Assembly (NCBI GenBank): GCA_963693025.1
Contig: OY843749.1
Coordinates: forward strand, 2,108,001 to 2,172,000
Length of the DNA stretch: 64,000 bases
DNA from: JAHRAW01 sp963693025
GTDB taxonomy: Bacteria > Pseudomonadota > Gammaproteobacteria > Arenicellales > Poriferihabitantaceae
Reading direction: 5' to 3'
The notes beneath the pieces were generated by a model, which worked only from the letters and a program-made list of their open reading frames with translations, was not told the DNA's origin and ran no database searches. Positions 53,740 to 61,920 of this stretch are shown here, piece by piece. The stretch's first letter is position 1; every line of letters begins with the position of its first letter. The position numbers and the translations under genes were made by a program.

Positions 53740-54111
53740 TTACGGGTCGTTGCTGGCTGAACCACCCTTACAACCCGACGTGGACGCGCTACTTATGCAA
53801 CCCACGGTTGTGCTGATGGTGCTGGCGCTAGAGGCTGTGCTGGCGCAGTTTCCCGCGGAGATTCTGCCCAAATCTTCCAGCGAGATCTCGCTTTCTTCCG
53901 GCATCGGCGGGGGCATGGGAATATAGACCGTGTCCTGCGTTGAGGTGACCACCTTGAATTCCAGCGGTTCGCCGGCGCCGGGAAGCGGCTCATAGCCGAT
54001 CTCCGCGAGCGCATCCGGGTCGAGTTGACGCACGCGACTGCGGAATTCGCGGTCATGAGACAGCATGTCGTTTACCTTTTCAATCTCTTGTTTCGTTCTT
54101 TCCGCTTGCAT
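53740..54111 (-). CDS. NHLP-type RiPP precursor F, Ser/Thr/Cys-rich core, 123 aa
   Basis: The leader has DREFRSRVRQLDPDALAEIG, LEFKVVTSTQDTVYIPMP and ISLEDLGRISAG. The core of about 35 residues opens NCASTASSASTISTTVGC and continues with two more Ser clusters and a GCKGG motif: 3 Cys and about 16 Ser/Thr. This composition suits YcaO azole formation and Ser/Thr dehydration. It lies downstream of the two YcaO genes but has its own C-spacer promoter. The cut after SAG is a GG-like variant. Confidence 0.85.
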   Translation of the reverse strand: MQAERTKQEIEKVNDMLSHDREFRSRVRQLDPDALAEIGYEPLPGAGEPLEFKVVTSTQDTVYIPMPPPMPEESEISLEDLGRISAGNCASTASSASTISTTVGCISSASTSGCKGGSASNDP

Positions 54112-54156
54112 TGGACTTCTCCGATTTGTCGAGGGAGCGTTAGGCTCGGTATGGCG

Positions 54157-54185
54157 ATTATTTGCGGGGGGCGGGGGGGTAGCAA
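54157..54185 (-). promoter_or_regulatory. Poly-C-spacer promoter for precursor F
   Basis: On the minus strand TTGCTA (-35, plus 54180-54185) and AATAAT (-10, plus 54157-54162) are 17 bases apart. The spacer reads C7-G-C6-G-C-A. The start codon lies 45 bases beyond the -10. Slippage in the C runs would change the spacer length and promoter strength. The same design occurs at 59702-59730. Confidence 0.55.
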
Positions 54186-54257
54186 GGAAAAAAACTCACC
54201 GGCATAAAGTTGTGTTATACACCCTTTCCCCCGGCGGTGACCGGCGGCAATATTCGC

Positions 54258-56669
54258 TCAAATAAACATATCAACCGCGTTCATTTCCGCTTCGGTTTTG
54301 GATTTGGCGAGCAACCCCATTTCCACCGGCGCCTCGTACAGCCTGCCGGGTCCGAGCCGCCGGTGCATGCTGCGCAACTGGGGAATCATGACCCGCATGA
54401 CCGGCAAGCCGACGCTCGGGCGCGTGAAGTCGGCGAGATACAGTTGCCAGTTATTTTGCGCCACCAAGTCCAGACACGCCTGGCGTTGTTGCAACAGATT
54501 GAATTCTCGGTTGGGCGGGTAATCGCTCCATTGTTTGCGCCCCGAGGGTAGCAGGTAGTTAAACTGCTGCGCCGCCGTGGTGGCGGTTTGCAGCCACGAG
54601 GTGAACTCGTGCGACAATTCCCGGAAAGTGGTGTCTTCGCGCCGGCTTTCAATCATCGCCCACAGTTGCCCATGTTCACAGATGGCGCGCGTCAGCGCAA
54701 TTTCCGGGTCAAAGTGCGCGGCGACGCCGAGGCAAATCTCTTCGCCCACGGCTTCGGCGGTGGTTTTACGGCTCATAAACACAAACACATTCACGCCGAG
54801 GTCGAAGGAAATATCCAGCGCCCAGCAATGCCTGCCCTGCTGCTCGTATTGTGCGACCAGGGGCGCGACGATGGGGAGGTTGACCGAATCCAGCGCGAGT
54901 TCGGCGCACTGCAAGCGGTTATACCACCACAGGCTGACCGCATCGCGTTCCAGCACTTCCATGAACGCCTGAACGAACGCCTCGCTCGGCGTATTGCCCG
55001 CGGCCACGCCGTTGGTGTCCGGGATGGCGATCCAGTGGCCGCGGTAGGGATAGCCGTAATACAGCGACTGCGTCGGCACCCAGCGGGCTTCGCGGTGCAT
55101 GAAAGACCAAATCGGCGACCACTCGCAGTATTCGTCTTCCGCCAGCGGGGCGGGGATGTTGACGAAGGGATTGCCGCCGGCTTCATCGTTGAACGACTCC
55201 CTTTGCGCGAACTGTTTGTCGCTCAAGTTCATAAACACATTGGGCATCAGCGCCCGCCCGGCGGGGAAATCCCGGTAGCGCGCGCGTTGGCGGATTTCGT
55301 TGCCGTGCAAACTGGCGCTGTATCGCTCGAGCGATTCGCACAGCGCGCCGGTGCGCGCCAGCGCCGGCGTGGTTCCCTTGCCGGCGTTGTGCATTTGCGT
55401 GCTCGCCAGGGAGATAAACAAAGAGTCGCTATGCGTGGCGATGTTGTTGCCCGACTCAAACACAAAGCAGAAGTCGTCGCTCTCGTTGGGAACATCTTCG
55501 AGCAGGTCAACCACGCCCGTGTAAGCATTGTTGAGGTGGCGGTAGTCGGCAAAAGTGCGCTCCGGGGAAACGACGCGCCAGCCGCTGCTCGCATAGCGCG
55601 TCCCGGCTTCGGGGTCGTCCAGAAGAATGGGCGAAATATCGCGCGCCGGCGCTTGCCCGCACACCGCGCATTGCGGATTTTTGTTGACGCGGTGCAGGCC
55701 GGTTTGATTGCTCACCTGATCCCACACCCACAGGGAAGTGTTGAGGGCAGAAGCGCCCGCCGCCGCTGTTTCGGTTGCGGCTTCGGCGCACAGCAGATAT
55801 TTGGCAATCTCCAGCGCGACGTGATGCGCGCCCGCCTTCACCGCCGAAGGGCTTCCCGGCGGCGCGGGCGGCGGTTTGATGCCCGACTGCCGGTAGTTGG
55901 CTTGCTCGATTTGGCGGCCGCTTTGGATTCGCTCCGCGAGACAATGCCAGCAAAAATTCCGCGCCATGTGCGGCTTGGTCGCCGCATCGGAGGCGCGTTC
56001 ATCGCCGCCGCGCGCGTTGAATACCGGACCCGCCCAATGCACGCCGCCGTTTAACTTGACCGCCAGCCACGGGGTTTTTTCTTTGCGATAGGCGCGGTTG
56101 ATTTTTTCAAGCGATTCCTGCAAATAGTCGTCCACCACCACCACCGCCAACGCCAAACCGCCGCCATCCCCTTGCCGCGCGCGCGTTTGCACCTTCACGC
56201 CCAACCCTTGCAGCATCGCGCTCAGCGCGCGCCGGGCGGCGGGTGATGCCGCGTGGTTGACCAGCGCCACCGGGGCGCGGCGCAGGATGTCTTCCGCGCG
56301 CGCGGGCGTAAATCCCAGATTCAGCCACACCGCCGCCTGCCCGTCGCTCATCTCATATTCCGCACAAATGAGAAGGTCGGCGTCCGCCAACGCCCGCAGC
56401 CTTGCGGCGACCGCGTGGTGGCGGTGGGGCGTCGCCGCCACGATTTTGCGGATTATCCCGGCGGCATCGGTGCGCCCGTCAATCGCGGACAAAATGGTTT
56501 CGCTGAACTCGCCGGCGGGGTAAACCCGATAGCGGTTCCTGTCATATTCGGAGGTGACCAACAGCGAAAGCGCCTTTGAGGCGGGGTCGAGCGCAACGAC
56601 GTCGAGGCGCAGGTGCGGCGCAATTTTCGGTAGCCGTATGATGCCGGTGTCGTTGCGGTGCTTGTGCAT
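54258..56669 (-). CDS. Fused E1-like/YcaO cyclodehydratase 1, 803 aa
   Basis: The N-terminal ~380 residues are an ocin-ThiF-like domain that binds the leader (LVTSEYDRNRYRVYPAGEF, VVVVDDYLQESLEKINRAY), with two Cys pairs, FCWHC (about residue 240) and CAVCG (about 335), fit to hold a structural zinc. The YcaO domain follows, with the ATP-site Glu residues in ALCESLERYSA and SEAFVQAFMEVLERDAVSLWW. It makes azolines from Cys, Ser or Thr. The C-terminus is ...NAVDMFI and lacks the PxPxP-like end of classical azoline YcaO proteins. Downstream of its paralogue with a gap of eight bases. Confidence 0.88.
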   Translation of the reverse strand: MHKHRNDTGIIRLPKIAPHLRLDVVALDPASKALSLLVTSEYDRNRYRVYPAGEFSETILSAIDGRTDAAGIIRKIVAATPHRHHAVAARLRALADADLLICAEYEMSDGQAAVWLNLGFTPARAEDILRRAPVALVNHAASPAARRALSAMLQGLGVKVQTRARQGDGGGLALAVVVVDDYLQESLEKINRAYRKEKTPWLAVKLNGGVHWAGPVFNARGGDERASDAATKPHMARNFCWHCLAERIQSGRQIEQANYRQSGIKPPPAPPGSPSAVKAGAHHVALEIAKYLLCAEAATETAAAGASALNTSLWVWDQVSNQTGLHRVNKNPQCAVCGQAPARDISPILLDDPEAGTRYASSGWRVVSPERTFADYRHLNNAYTGVVDLLEDVPNESDDFCFVFESGNNIATHSDSLFISLASTQMHNAGKGTTPALARTGALCESLERYSASLHGNEIRQRARYRDFPAGRALMPNVFMNLSDKQFAQRESFNDEAGGNPFVNIPAPLAEDEYCEWSPIWSFMHREARWVPTQSLYYGYPYRGHWIAIPDTNGVAAGNTPSEAFVQAFMEVLERDAVSLWWYNRLQCAELALDSVNLPIVAPLVAQYEQQGRHCWALDISFDLGVNVFVFMSRKTTAEAVGEEICLGVAAHFDPEIALTRAICEHGQLWAMIESRREDTTFRELSHEFTSWLQTATTAAQQFNYLLPSGRKQWSDYPPNREFNLLQQRQACLDLVAQNNWQLYLADFTRPSVGLPVMRVMIPQLRSMHRRLGPGRLYEAPVEMGLLAKSKTEAEMNAVDMFI

Positions 56670-56677
56670 ATCCCCGG

Positions 56678-59104
56678 TCAGATAAAGACCGGGGTGGGAT
56701 TCATGTCCTCTTCCGCGGTCGGTTTGCTCAGCTTGCCCATCGCAACCGGCACATCATACAAACGCCCTGGCGCAAAACGCGCCCAGAAATGGCGCATCCC
56801 CGGCACCAGCACTTTGACGACCGGCAACCCGACATCGGGCTTGGTCTGGTCCATCACCAAAACTTCCATGCCCTTGGCGTGCACCGCATCGATGCAGGCC
56901 TGCGCTTCTTCCGCCTGTGTGCGCTCGGTGAGCGGATAATCGGCGTGCGTGCTCTTGGCGGCGTTGCGGTCGGGTAGCAGATACGGCTCGCCTTGCAGCG
57001 TGGCATTTTGCCACCAGTGAAGGCACTCCATGTCGAAGTAAGTGTAACTGGCGGGGTCATCGGTGGCAAACAACACCGCCGACGTGTATTGGTTGAGTTC
57101 GCAAACCGCGCGCAACAACGCAATATGCGGGTCAAAATGTGCGCCGGCGGACACGCAAATATCGCGCTTCTTCTTGTCCAGGCGCTCAGACACGGCGACA
57201 AAAACCGGGATGCCGAAGTCGTGCGTAATATCAAGCACCCAGACGCTTCGGTTGTATACGGTGCGGTAACGCTCGAGCAGTTCATTCAGGAACGGGTCGT
57301 TATAAGCGGCGATGTCCACTTCGGGATACGCGAGCCGGTTATACCACCAAATCGCGTAGGCGTCGCGCTCCACCAATTCCATAAATCCCTGAACGAACGC
57401 CTCGGCGAGGGTGTTGCCCGAAGCGGCGCCGTTGGAATCAGGGTTGGCCATGAACTTGTTCAACGACAAGTCCTCGGAGACGTAGGAGTAATACATCTGA
57501 ATCGACGGAAGCCACACGTGTTGCTCGCGGGAAATCGACCACAACGGCGTCCATTCCACTTCCGCTTGTTCGTCAAAGTCTGTCTCCGGCAGGTGGTAGA
57601 AGCGGAATTTTTTCTCCGCAATCTCGTTGCGCATCGCGTATTGCTTGTCGCTGAACAACATGATGTCGTTGGGGTGCACCGCCTCCCCTTCGGCGAAGTC
57701 AACGAAGCGCGCGCGGCGGTGAATTTCGGCGCCGTCGTATACCCCGCTGTAACGTTCCAGCGCCTCGCATAACGCGCTGACTTTGGCTTGCGTGTCCGAG
57801 CGCCCCTTGCCCGCGCTCTTGGTTCGCAGGCTGTTGCTGAAAGCGCGGAAATGTTTATTGACGATGGCGAGATTGCTCCCCGCCCAGTAAACATGCAGCC
57901 ACGAGTCATCCGGCGGGGAGCTGCGTAGGACGGCGGTGACGACTCCGGTCAGCGGGGAAATCAGGTGTTGGTATTTGTCCCAGGTCTGCACCGGCGAGCG
58001 CGCTTTCATGCCGCCGCTGGTGAACACCGACTGCCCTTCCCCCGTGCTTTCGCCGAATAAATCCACGCGCTCAGGCGGGCGGTTGTTGTCGCGCAAGCGC
58101 GGGTCGCCGCAACACGCGCACTGCGGCCGCGTGTTCACGCGGTGCCAGGTTTGGGTGTTGGTCAAGGTGTTGCCGGACAGCAGATAATGCCCGATGTTTT
58201 CCGCAGGCCAGACGGGGTTGCGGTCGGTATGGTCTTGTTTTTCGCCGAGCAGCCGCGCCCCGACCAGTTGCAACAGCGCATCGGTGGCGCGCCCGCGGGC
58301 GATGGAGGGAACAAAAACGCGCTCGTTGGCGATGTGCGCGCCGGCGCGATTGCTGCCGAGAAAACCGCGAAGTTCGCGGTTGTTATACAGATTGGTGCGC
58401 ACGCATTCCAGACAAAAATCATTCCCCGGCAGGTTAAGCAGCGGACCCGTCATGCCCTCTATGCCGCTTAACTTCAACGGCAACCACTGCTTGTTGCGCT
58501 CGCGAAAGCGTTGGTTGATGGTTTCCAATTCGCTTTGCAAATAGTCGTCAACCAAAACGATGACCACATCGGCGTCGGCTTCGCTGTCCGCCACCACGCC
58601 GTTGCCGCAACCGAGATCGGCCCATGCATCGGCGACAACGCGCGCGCCGTCGCCGTGCGCGCTGATGCTGTCGATGAAAATCTTCAACCCAGCCAAACAC
58701 GCCTCCGCCCGGCGCGGCGTAATGCCCATCGAAGAAAACAACGCGGCATGCCCGGAGGGAAGACGGTAGTCCGCCGACACCAGCAAAAACCGGTATGCCA
58801 GATTGACCAACTTGGTGTTGATATGCAACGTCTCGTAACCGCTTTCCCGCAACACCGAAACGATTTCCTGACGCGTGCGAGAGCCGTCTATCAAGCGCAA
58901 AACATCCCTGCCCAACGTCCCCGACAACCCCTGTCCACTACCCTGCGCGTCAATATAGAAACAAAAATGCACCGCGTCCAACTGCGCTTCAGGCATATCG
59001 TCCCCGACGCCAAGCTCAGCGTTGTCAAAGGTGACGATTTCAATATGCGGCGTAATAACCGGGACTTCAATCAGCCCTTCATCTTCTTTAGTCTTATAAA
59101 ACAT
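56678..59104 (-). CDS. Fused E1-like/YcaO cyclodehydratase 2, 808 aa
   Basis: Same two-domain plan as its neighbour: E1-like part with FCLECV (about 233) and CACCG (about 334), VIVLVDDYLQSELETINQRF, and a YcaO domain with ALCEALERYSG and AEAFVQGFMELVERDAYAIWW. It ends ...NPTPVFI, closer to the PxPxP tail of active azoline-forming enzymes. Both are full length and diverged over their whole lengths, which suggests separate substrates or sites. First of the minus-strand unit, with its start facing the precursor array. Confidence 0.88.
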   Translation of the reverse strand: MFYKTKEDEGLIEVPVITPHIEIVTFDNAELGVGDDMPEAQLDAVHFCFYIDAQGSGQGLSGTLGRDVLRLIDGSRTRQEIVSVLRESGYETLHINTKLVNLAYRFLLVSADYRLPSGHAALFSSMGITPRRAEACLAGLKIFIDSISAHGDGARVVADAWADLGCGNGVVADSEADADVVIVLVDDYLQSELETINQRFRERNKQWLPLKLSGIEGMTGPLLNLPGNDFCLECVRTNLYNNRELRGFLGSNRAGAHIANERVFVPSIARGRATDALLQLVGARLLGEKQDHTDRNPVWPAENIGHYLLSGNTLTNTQTWHRVNTRPQCACCGDPRLRDNNRPPERVDLFGESTGEGQSVFTSGGMKARSPVQTWDKYQHLISPLTGVVTAVLRSSPPDDSWLHVYWAGSNLAIVNKHFRAFSNSLRTKSAGKGRSDTQAKVSALCEALERYSGVYDGAEIHRRARFVDFAEGEAVHPNDIMLFSDKQYAMRNEIAEKKFRFYHLPETDFDEQAEVEWTPLWSISREQHVWLPSIQMYYSYVSEDLSLNKFMANPDSNGAASGNTLAEAFVQGFMELVERDAYAIWWYNRLAYPEVDIAAYNDPFLNELLERYRTVYNRSVWVLDITHDFGIPVFVAVSERLDKKKRDICVSAGAHFDPHIALLRAVCELNQYTSAVLFATDDPASYTYFDMECLHWWQNATLQGEPYLLPDRNAAKSTHADYPLTERTQAEEAQACIDAVHAKGMEVLVMDQTKPDVGLPVVKVLVPGMRHFWARFAPGRLYDVPVAMGKLSKPTAEEDMNPTPVFI

Positions 59105-59217
59105 AGCGGCGCCTGATGAGTGGTTGGGTTCAGGGAAAGCGGGTTGGAGTATAAACTATCCGTAGTTTGTCTGCGGTATTAGGATAACGCAATAATCGCT
59201 CTCAAGCGCAGAAAAAC

Positions 59218-59477
59218 AACCCGCGACTCGTCATTCACCCCAAAAACAACCTCTGCGTATTCGGGAATCTTGTTCGGGCTGGCACGGGCTTTGTTGAAAT
59301 CCGCGGTAGCCTTAGGGAGATTGCGCGTATCATGGATGATACAAACAAAAATCCGCCGGGAGCGGATTTTCGCGCAAGCCCGAAGGGTTTGTATCAGGGA
59401 TGATACAAACAAAAATCCGCCGGGAGCGGATTTTCGCGCAAGCCCGAAGGGTTTGTATCAGGGATGATACAAACAAA
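59218..59477. repeat. Decayed palindromic repeat joined to a second REP-like array
   Basis: 59218-59322 is a degraded copy of the palindromic element (GGGAATCTTGTTCGGGC, CCTTAGGGAGATTGC). From 59323 the REP-like hairpins begin, with units at 59347 and 59411 nearly identical to those at 53535-53730. This 660-base divergent gap (59105-59764) also holds another scrap of the palindromic repeat (TACCGTTCGAATGACG, about 59532-59547) and the precursor G promoter. No gene is seen. Confidence 0.75.
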
Positions 59478-59701
59478 ATATGGCCGCCTGCCGGCCCCCT
59501 ACTCCGTGTCGGAGCACGGGGCATGCTTTCTACCGTTCGAATGACGAAGTGATGCTCGAATGACGGAGTGGTGAGGTTGTTTTTCTTCCCCTTCGGGAAT
59601 CTCTCGCAATCTGCCGCTTTGCTTCAACGGAGCGAGCGAAGTAGGTTTTTCGCCGCGTGGAGGGGTGTATAGAACTACTTGATGGAATTGAAAAAACTTA
59701 C

Positions 59702-59730
59702 TTGACGCCCCCCCCCACCCCCCCTATGCT
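59702..59730 (+). promoter_or_regulatory. Poly-C-spacer promoter for the precursor G-K array
   Basis: TTGACG (59702-59707) and TATGCT (59725-59730) flank exactly 17 bases that read C9-A-C7. The start of precursor G is 34 bases after the -10. Repeat-tract spacers of this type switch promoters on and off in other bacteria, for example the poly-G spacer of the neisserial porA promoter. The parallel with 54157-54185 makes a chance occurrence less likely. Confidence 0.6.
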
Positions 59731-59764
59731 CACACTTCGCGCAACATCAACAGAGGGCCTCACC

Positions 59765-60132
59765 ATGCAAGTCGCGCAAACATCGTTCAACCTTATGACC
59801 GACCCGGAGATTCGGCAGATGTGTCGGATGACCCTGTAGCGGCGTTCGAAGAAATTCGCTCGCGCGGTCTCGAAATGCCGCAGTTGGGCGAGGGGCAGGA
59901 AATCAAGGTGGTTTTCAATACGGCTGACACCGTTTATCTGTCGCTTACCGCCATCAGTTCGGACTCGCTCATCAGCGCACGACAGTTGTCACAGATGCAA
60001 GCGGCCGGCGGCGGCGATAGCACCGCCGGCACCATCGCCTGCGGCGGCTCGGCTAGCACGTTCAGTTGCCCCGTAGGAAGCGCATCGACAGCCTCTTCCG
60101 TCGGAAGCATCGGCTCTGCTGCTATCCCATAA
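59765..60132 (+). pseudogene. NHLP-type RiPP precursor G, frameshifted in the leader
   Basis: The first frame starts MQVAQTSFNLMTDPEIRQM at 59765 and stops at 59839 (…CRMTL). The homologous leader continues in another frame from 59821 (SDDPVAAFEEIRSRG, IKVVFNTADTVYLSL, ARQLSQMQAAGGG). One base appears to be missing near GATGTGTCGG. The core then reads DSTAGTIACGGSASTFSCPV plus about 20 more Ser/Gly/Ala residues, with two Cys. Either this is a recent pseudogene, or the frame is restored by slippage, or the base is a sequence error. An internal ATG at 59821 could give a leader-truncated form. Confidence 0.65.
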
Positions 60133-60170
60133 GCGCATCGACAGCCGCTTCCGCCGGAAGCATCGGCTCT
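60079..60170 (+). repeat. 53 bp period tandem duplication at the end of precursor G
   Basis: AGCGCATCGACAGCC and the following ~24 bases occur at 60079 and again at 60132. The second copy lies after the stop in another frame, where it would read SASTAASAGSIGSK. The core was apparently once longer or duplicated and was then cut by a frameshift. Confidence 0.75.
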
Positions 60171-60194
60171 AAATAATCCCACTGGAGATTGACC

Positions 60195-60548
60195 ATGCAC
60201 TCACCCACTCAACCGGCGTCAGCGGCGCAGATTATATTTGACGCCGATGTTCGCCAAGCGATTCGCAACGACCCCCGGCAATATGCCGTTGACAACGGAA
60301 TCATAACCGAGGATTCGGATGTTGAAATTAAACTGGTCGTCAATGACCGCCACACTATGCATATCCCGTTGTTCCCAGAGCCACTGCCTGACAACCTGAC
60401 CGCAACCCAGTTGCAAGACCTGCAGGGCGGAGGTGTCAGCACGGCTGGCACCGTGGGAACATTCGGCTGTATCGGCACTATCTGCGGTACCGCGAGCTCC
60501 GCAGGCACCGGGACAACTGTTGGCTCCGCGGGCTCGGTGAAACCATGA
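60195..60548 (+). CDS. NHLP-type RiPP precursor H, 117 aa
   Basis: The start ATG at 60195 follows TGGAGA. The leader pattern is DADVRQAIRNDPRQYAVDNG, DVEIKLVVNDRHTMHIPLFP and TATQLQDLQGGG, a clear GG site. The core VSTAGTVGTFGCIGTICGTA (then SSAGTGTTVGSAGSVKP) has two Cys and about 15 Ser/Thr, with Gly at nearly every third position. The leader shares DPRQYA and IITEDSD with precursor I, so the two arose by duplication. Confidence 0.85.
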   Translation: MHSPTQPASAAQIIFDADVRQAIRNDPRQYAVDNGIITEDSDVEIKLVVNDRHTMHIPLFPEPLPDNLTATQLQDLQGGGVSTAGTVGTFGCIGTICGTASSAGTGTTVGSAGSVKP

Positions 60549-60615
60549 CCTACCACACCAACATTCCCACAGACTACGCTGATTTTACACGGCATAAGAG
60601 AACGAGGGTATTAGT

Positions 60616-60978
60616 ATGAATGCTTCCGAGGAGATGCGAGACTTCTTAACGACAGAACTTTCGCTAGACACCGAGGCGCGCCACGCCATCCGCAACGACC
60701 CCCGGCAGTATGCTATTGACAAAGGCATCATCACCGAGGATTCGGATATTGAAATCAAACTGGTTATTGGCGAGCCCGGCACGCTGCATATTCCGCTGGT
60801 GCGCACCGACGACATCGGCTACGGCATGGGCGTCGACGATTTGCAGCGCATCCAAGGTGGCGGCAATACCACCGGCTCTCTCGGCTGCGCTACCACAGCC
60901 AGCACACTCAGCACAGCCTCTTCATGTGTTGGTTGTGTGAGTAGCGCGTCCACTGTCGGCACCGCCGGCACAGGCTAG
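60616..60978 (+). CDS. NHLP-type RiPP precursor I, 120 aa
   Basis: It starts MNASEEMRDFLTTELSLDTE. The leader includes ARHAIRNDPRQYAIDKG, DIEIKLVIGEPGTLHIPLV and VDDLQRIQGGG. The core NTTGSLGCATTASTLSTASS (then CVGCVSSASTVGTAGTG) contains three Cys, two of them as CVGC, and about 17 Ser/Thr. The leader family match and the core style both support a thiazole/oxazole product. Its last ~35 bases and the following intergenic DNA are duplicated at the end of precursor J. Confidence 0.85.
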   Translation: MNASEEMRDFLTTELSLDTEARHAIRNDPRQYAIDKGIITEDSDIEIKLVIGEPGTLHIPLVRTDDIGYGMGVDDLQRIQGGGNTTGSLGCATTASTLSTASSCVGCVSSASTVGTAGTG

Positions 60979-61008
60979 CCAAACTTAAACTCTATTGAGG
61001 AATCGAAA

Positions 61009-61389
61009 ATGAACAGCGAAATAACCCGGCGAGAGGCCAAAAATGCGATTAATGAAGCGATTCACGACCCTGAGTTTCGCCGCCGGTTGCGGCGGCTGGA
61101 TGCGGATGCGCTGGCGGAAGTCGGCTATCAGAAGTCCGGCGGGGGAGTGGAATTCAAGGTGACGACCGCCACGCACGACACCTTCTATCTGGTGCTGGGG
61201 GACATGTCGGGAGAACCAGACGAAGGACACATTGAGATGCAATACTTGAGCCAGATTCAAGGCGGCGCCCCCGGCATGGGTACCGCCAGTAGCGTCGGTA
61301 GTGGTGGAACCCTCAGTAGCATCCCTGTCACTCTCAGCACTATCGGAAGCGCCGGCACCGCCGGCACCGCCAGCTCCCGCGACGAGTAG
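61009..61389 (+). CDS. NHLP-type RiPP precursor J, Cys-free core, 126 aa
   Basis: The leader has DPEFRRRLRRLDADALAEVG, VEFKVTTATHDTFYLVLGD and MQYLSQIQGGAP. The core (GMGTASSVGSGGTLSSIP, then VTLSTIGSAGTAGTASSRDE) is Ser/Thr/Gly-rich with no Cys. The charged end SSRDE is out of style: the DNA just past the stop (61384-61425) still encodes a typical Ser/Thr/Ala/Gly core end in another frame, so the C-terminus was probably changed by a frameshift. It shares about 75-80 per cent of its leader with precursor K by eye. Confidence 0.8.
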   Translation: MNSEITRREAKNAINEAIHDPEFRRRLRRLDADALAEVGYQKSGGGVEFKVTTATHDTFYLVLGDMSGEPDEGHIEMQYLSQIQGGAPGMGTASSVGSGGTLSSIPVTLSTIGSAGTAGTASSRDE

Positions 61390-61454
61390 TGCGTCCACTG
61401 CCGGCACCGCCGGCACAGGCTAGCCAAACCTTAAACTCTATTGAGAAATCGAAA

Positions 61455-61826
61455 ATGAACAGCGGAATAGCCCGGCGAGATGCCAAAAATGCGATTAGTG
61501 AAGCGGTTCACGACCCCGAGTTTCGCCGCCGGGTGCGGCGGCTGGATGCGGATGCGCTGGCGGAAATCGGCTATCGGAAGCTCGGCGGGGGAGTGGAATT
61601 CAAGGTGACGACCTCCACGCACGACACCCTCTATCTGGTGCTGGGGGACACGTCGGAAGAACCGGAAGAAGGACAGATTGAGATGGAATACTTGCGCCAG
61701 ATTCAAGGCGGCGCCTCCGGCACGAATACCGCCAGTACCGCCGGTACTTCTGGAAGCTGGGGTTGCATCTGTACCACTGTCAGCACCCTCGGAAGCGCCG
61801 GAAGCGCCAGCACCGCCGGCCCGTAA
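61455..61826 (+). CDS. NHLP-type RiPP precursor K, 123 aa
   Basis: The start ATG at 61455 is homologous to that of precursor J. The leader is DPEFRRRVRRLDADALAEIG, VEFKVTTSTHDTLYLVLGD and MEYLRQIQGGA. The core (SGTNTASTAGTSGSWGCICT, then TVSTLGSAGSASTAGP) has two Cys as CIC and about 16 Ser/Thr. Last of the plus-strand array. A scrap of the palindromic repeat (GCTAACGCTCGAGAG) follows the stop. Confidence 0.85.
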   Translation: MNSGIARRDAKNAISEAVHDPEFRRRVRRLDADALAEIGYRKLGGGVEFKVTTSTHDTLYLVLGDTSEEPEEGQIEMEYLRQIQGGASGTNTASTAGTSGSWGCICTTVSTLGSAGSASTAGP

Positions 61827-61920
61827 GCCACTACGCGACAACGGGCGCTAACGCTCGAGAGTATCTGACGGAGTGGGGGAATGACGAAGTAGGGGGATGG
61901 CAATTTAGCGCAAATTGGCG

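Noticed and set aside
53409..53816. 135-codon plus-strand open frame with NPPGADFR repeats
   Set aside because: The repeat period of 63 bp keeps the frame open across REP-like hairpins; it overlaps precursor F antisense and has no family resemblance.
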